A stretch of DNA of 64,000 nucleotides from Epiperipatus broadwayi. Taxonomy: Eukaryota > Onychophora > Udeonychophora > Euonychophora > Peripatidae. The stretch covers positions 4,815,594 to 4,879,593 of the forward strand of contig JAQFVV010012416.1 of NCBI GenBank assembly GCA_028023455.1, written 5' to 3'. Below, one piece after another: positions 63,691 to 64,000 of the stretch; position 1 is the stretch's first letter; every line of letters starts with the position of its first letter. Below the pieces are notes generated by a model. That model did no database searches. It was not told the origin of the DNA and was given only the letters and a program-made list of their open reading frames with translations. The position numbers were made by a program, and so were the translations under genes.

Positions 63691-64000
63691 GTTGAGTGTC
63701 TGAAAATCCACAATATTTTCTTGATCTTAATCTCGGAGGTAAATATAAAAACTCATTACTTGGCTGGTTCAAATTAGTAACCATCTCTGCAAGTTACTTT
63801 CCATAAGAAAATCATGAGTCTATACTTATAAAAAGTATGACTTCTTCTCATCTGTAATAAAGGTCACATCATATTACAATTATATTTTTAATTTTTACAA
63901 TATACATCTCACCATTCAATATTAATCCAAGATCTTTAAAGACTAGGTAAGAATATCTAGAGACCCATTTACCAACTATTACTGGATGACTGGTTGGGTT

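Overview
This is an AT-rich (roughly 70%, by eye) animal nuclear window. It carries parts of two split genes with long introns, embedded in many transposable-element remnants. The exon/intron structure, the families of the two genes and the mix of LINEs, LTR elements, SINEs, a Penelope-like element and foldback elements indicate a bilaterian invertebrate. Degenerate TAACCC runs argue weakly against an arthropod with TTAGG telomeres. I cannot name the species.

Gene 1 (+ strand, 4296-24228) is the 3' end of a biopterin-dependent aromatic amino acid hydroxylase, best read as phenylalanine hydroxylase. Three exons (134, 116 and 47 nt) join in frame, and the first two have the sizes I recall for human PAH exons 11 and 12. 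The iron-binding catalytic core lies upstream of the window. Gene 2 (- strand, 61413-40761) is the 3' end of a kielin/chordin-like (KCP-type) secreted BMP modulator. Seven exons give one continuous 382-residue reading frame: half a VWC domain, VWD, C8 and TIL, then a stop. The two genes converge tail to tail, about 16.5 kb apart. No other host gene could be supported.

Layout: 1-4.3 kb holds a LINE piece and three foldback elements. 4.4-13.4 kb (PAH intron) holds a degraded minus-strand LINE into which several small palindromic elements have inserted. 13.5-24.2 kb (last PAH intron) holds a Jockey/CR1-like LINE split by another LINE, a young tRNA-derived SINE with a perfect 13-bp target duplication, and a GC-richer 2.75-kb L1/Tx1-like LINE with a 15-bp target duplication. 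24.2-40.7 kb (intergenic) holds a second SINE, a Penelope-like fragment facing a SINE that shares its 3' tail, a satellite of about 12 units carrying telomere-like hexamers, a deleted Ty3/Gypsy element, a poly(A) retroposon with target duplication, and a structured tRNA-like element. 40.8-64 kb (KCP introns) holds a solo LTR with target duplication, divergent LTRs, a LINE fragment with a lost RT active site, and more foldback elements.

The most interesting signals are in the mobile DNA: a hammerhead-ribozyme-like core in two copies of a small palindromic element family, with stem I kept as 6 bp in both (one pair is a wobble), and a tRNA-headed SINE whose 3' end matches the 3' end of the neighbouring Penelope-like element. 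Both need covariation and copy-number searches.
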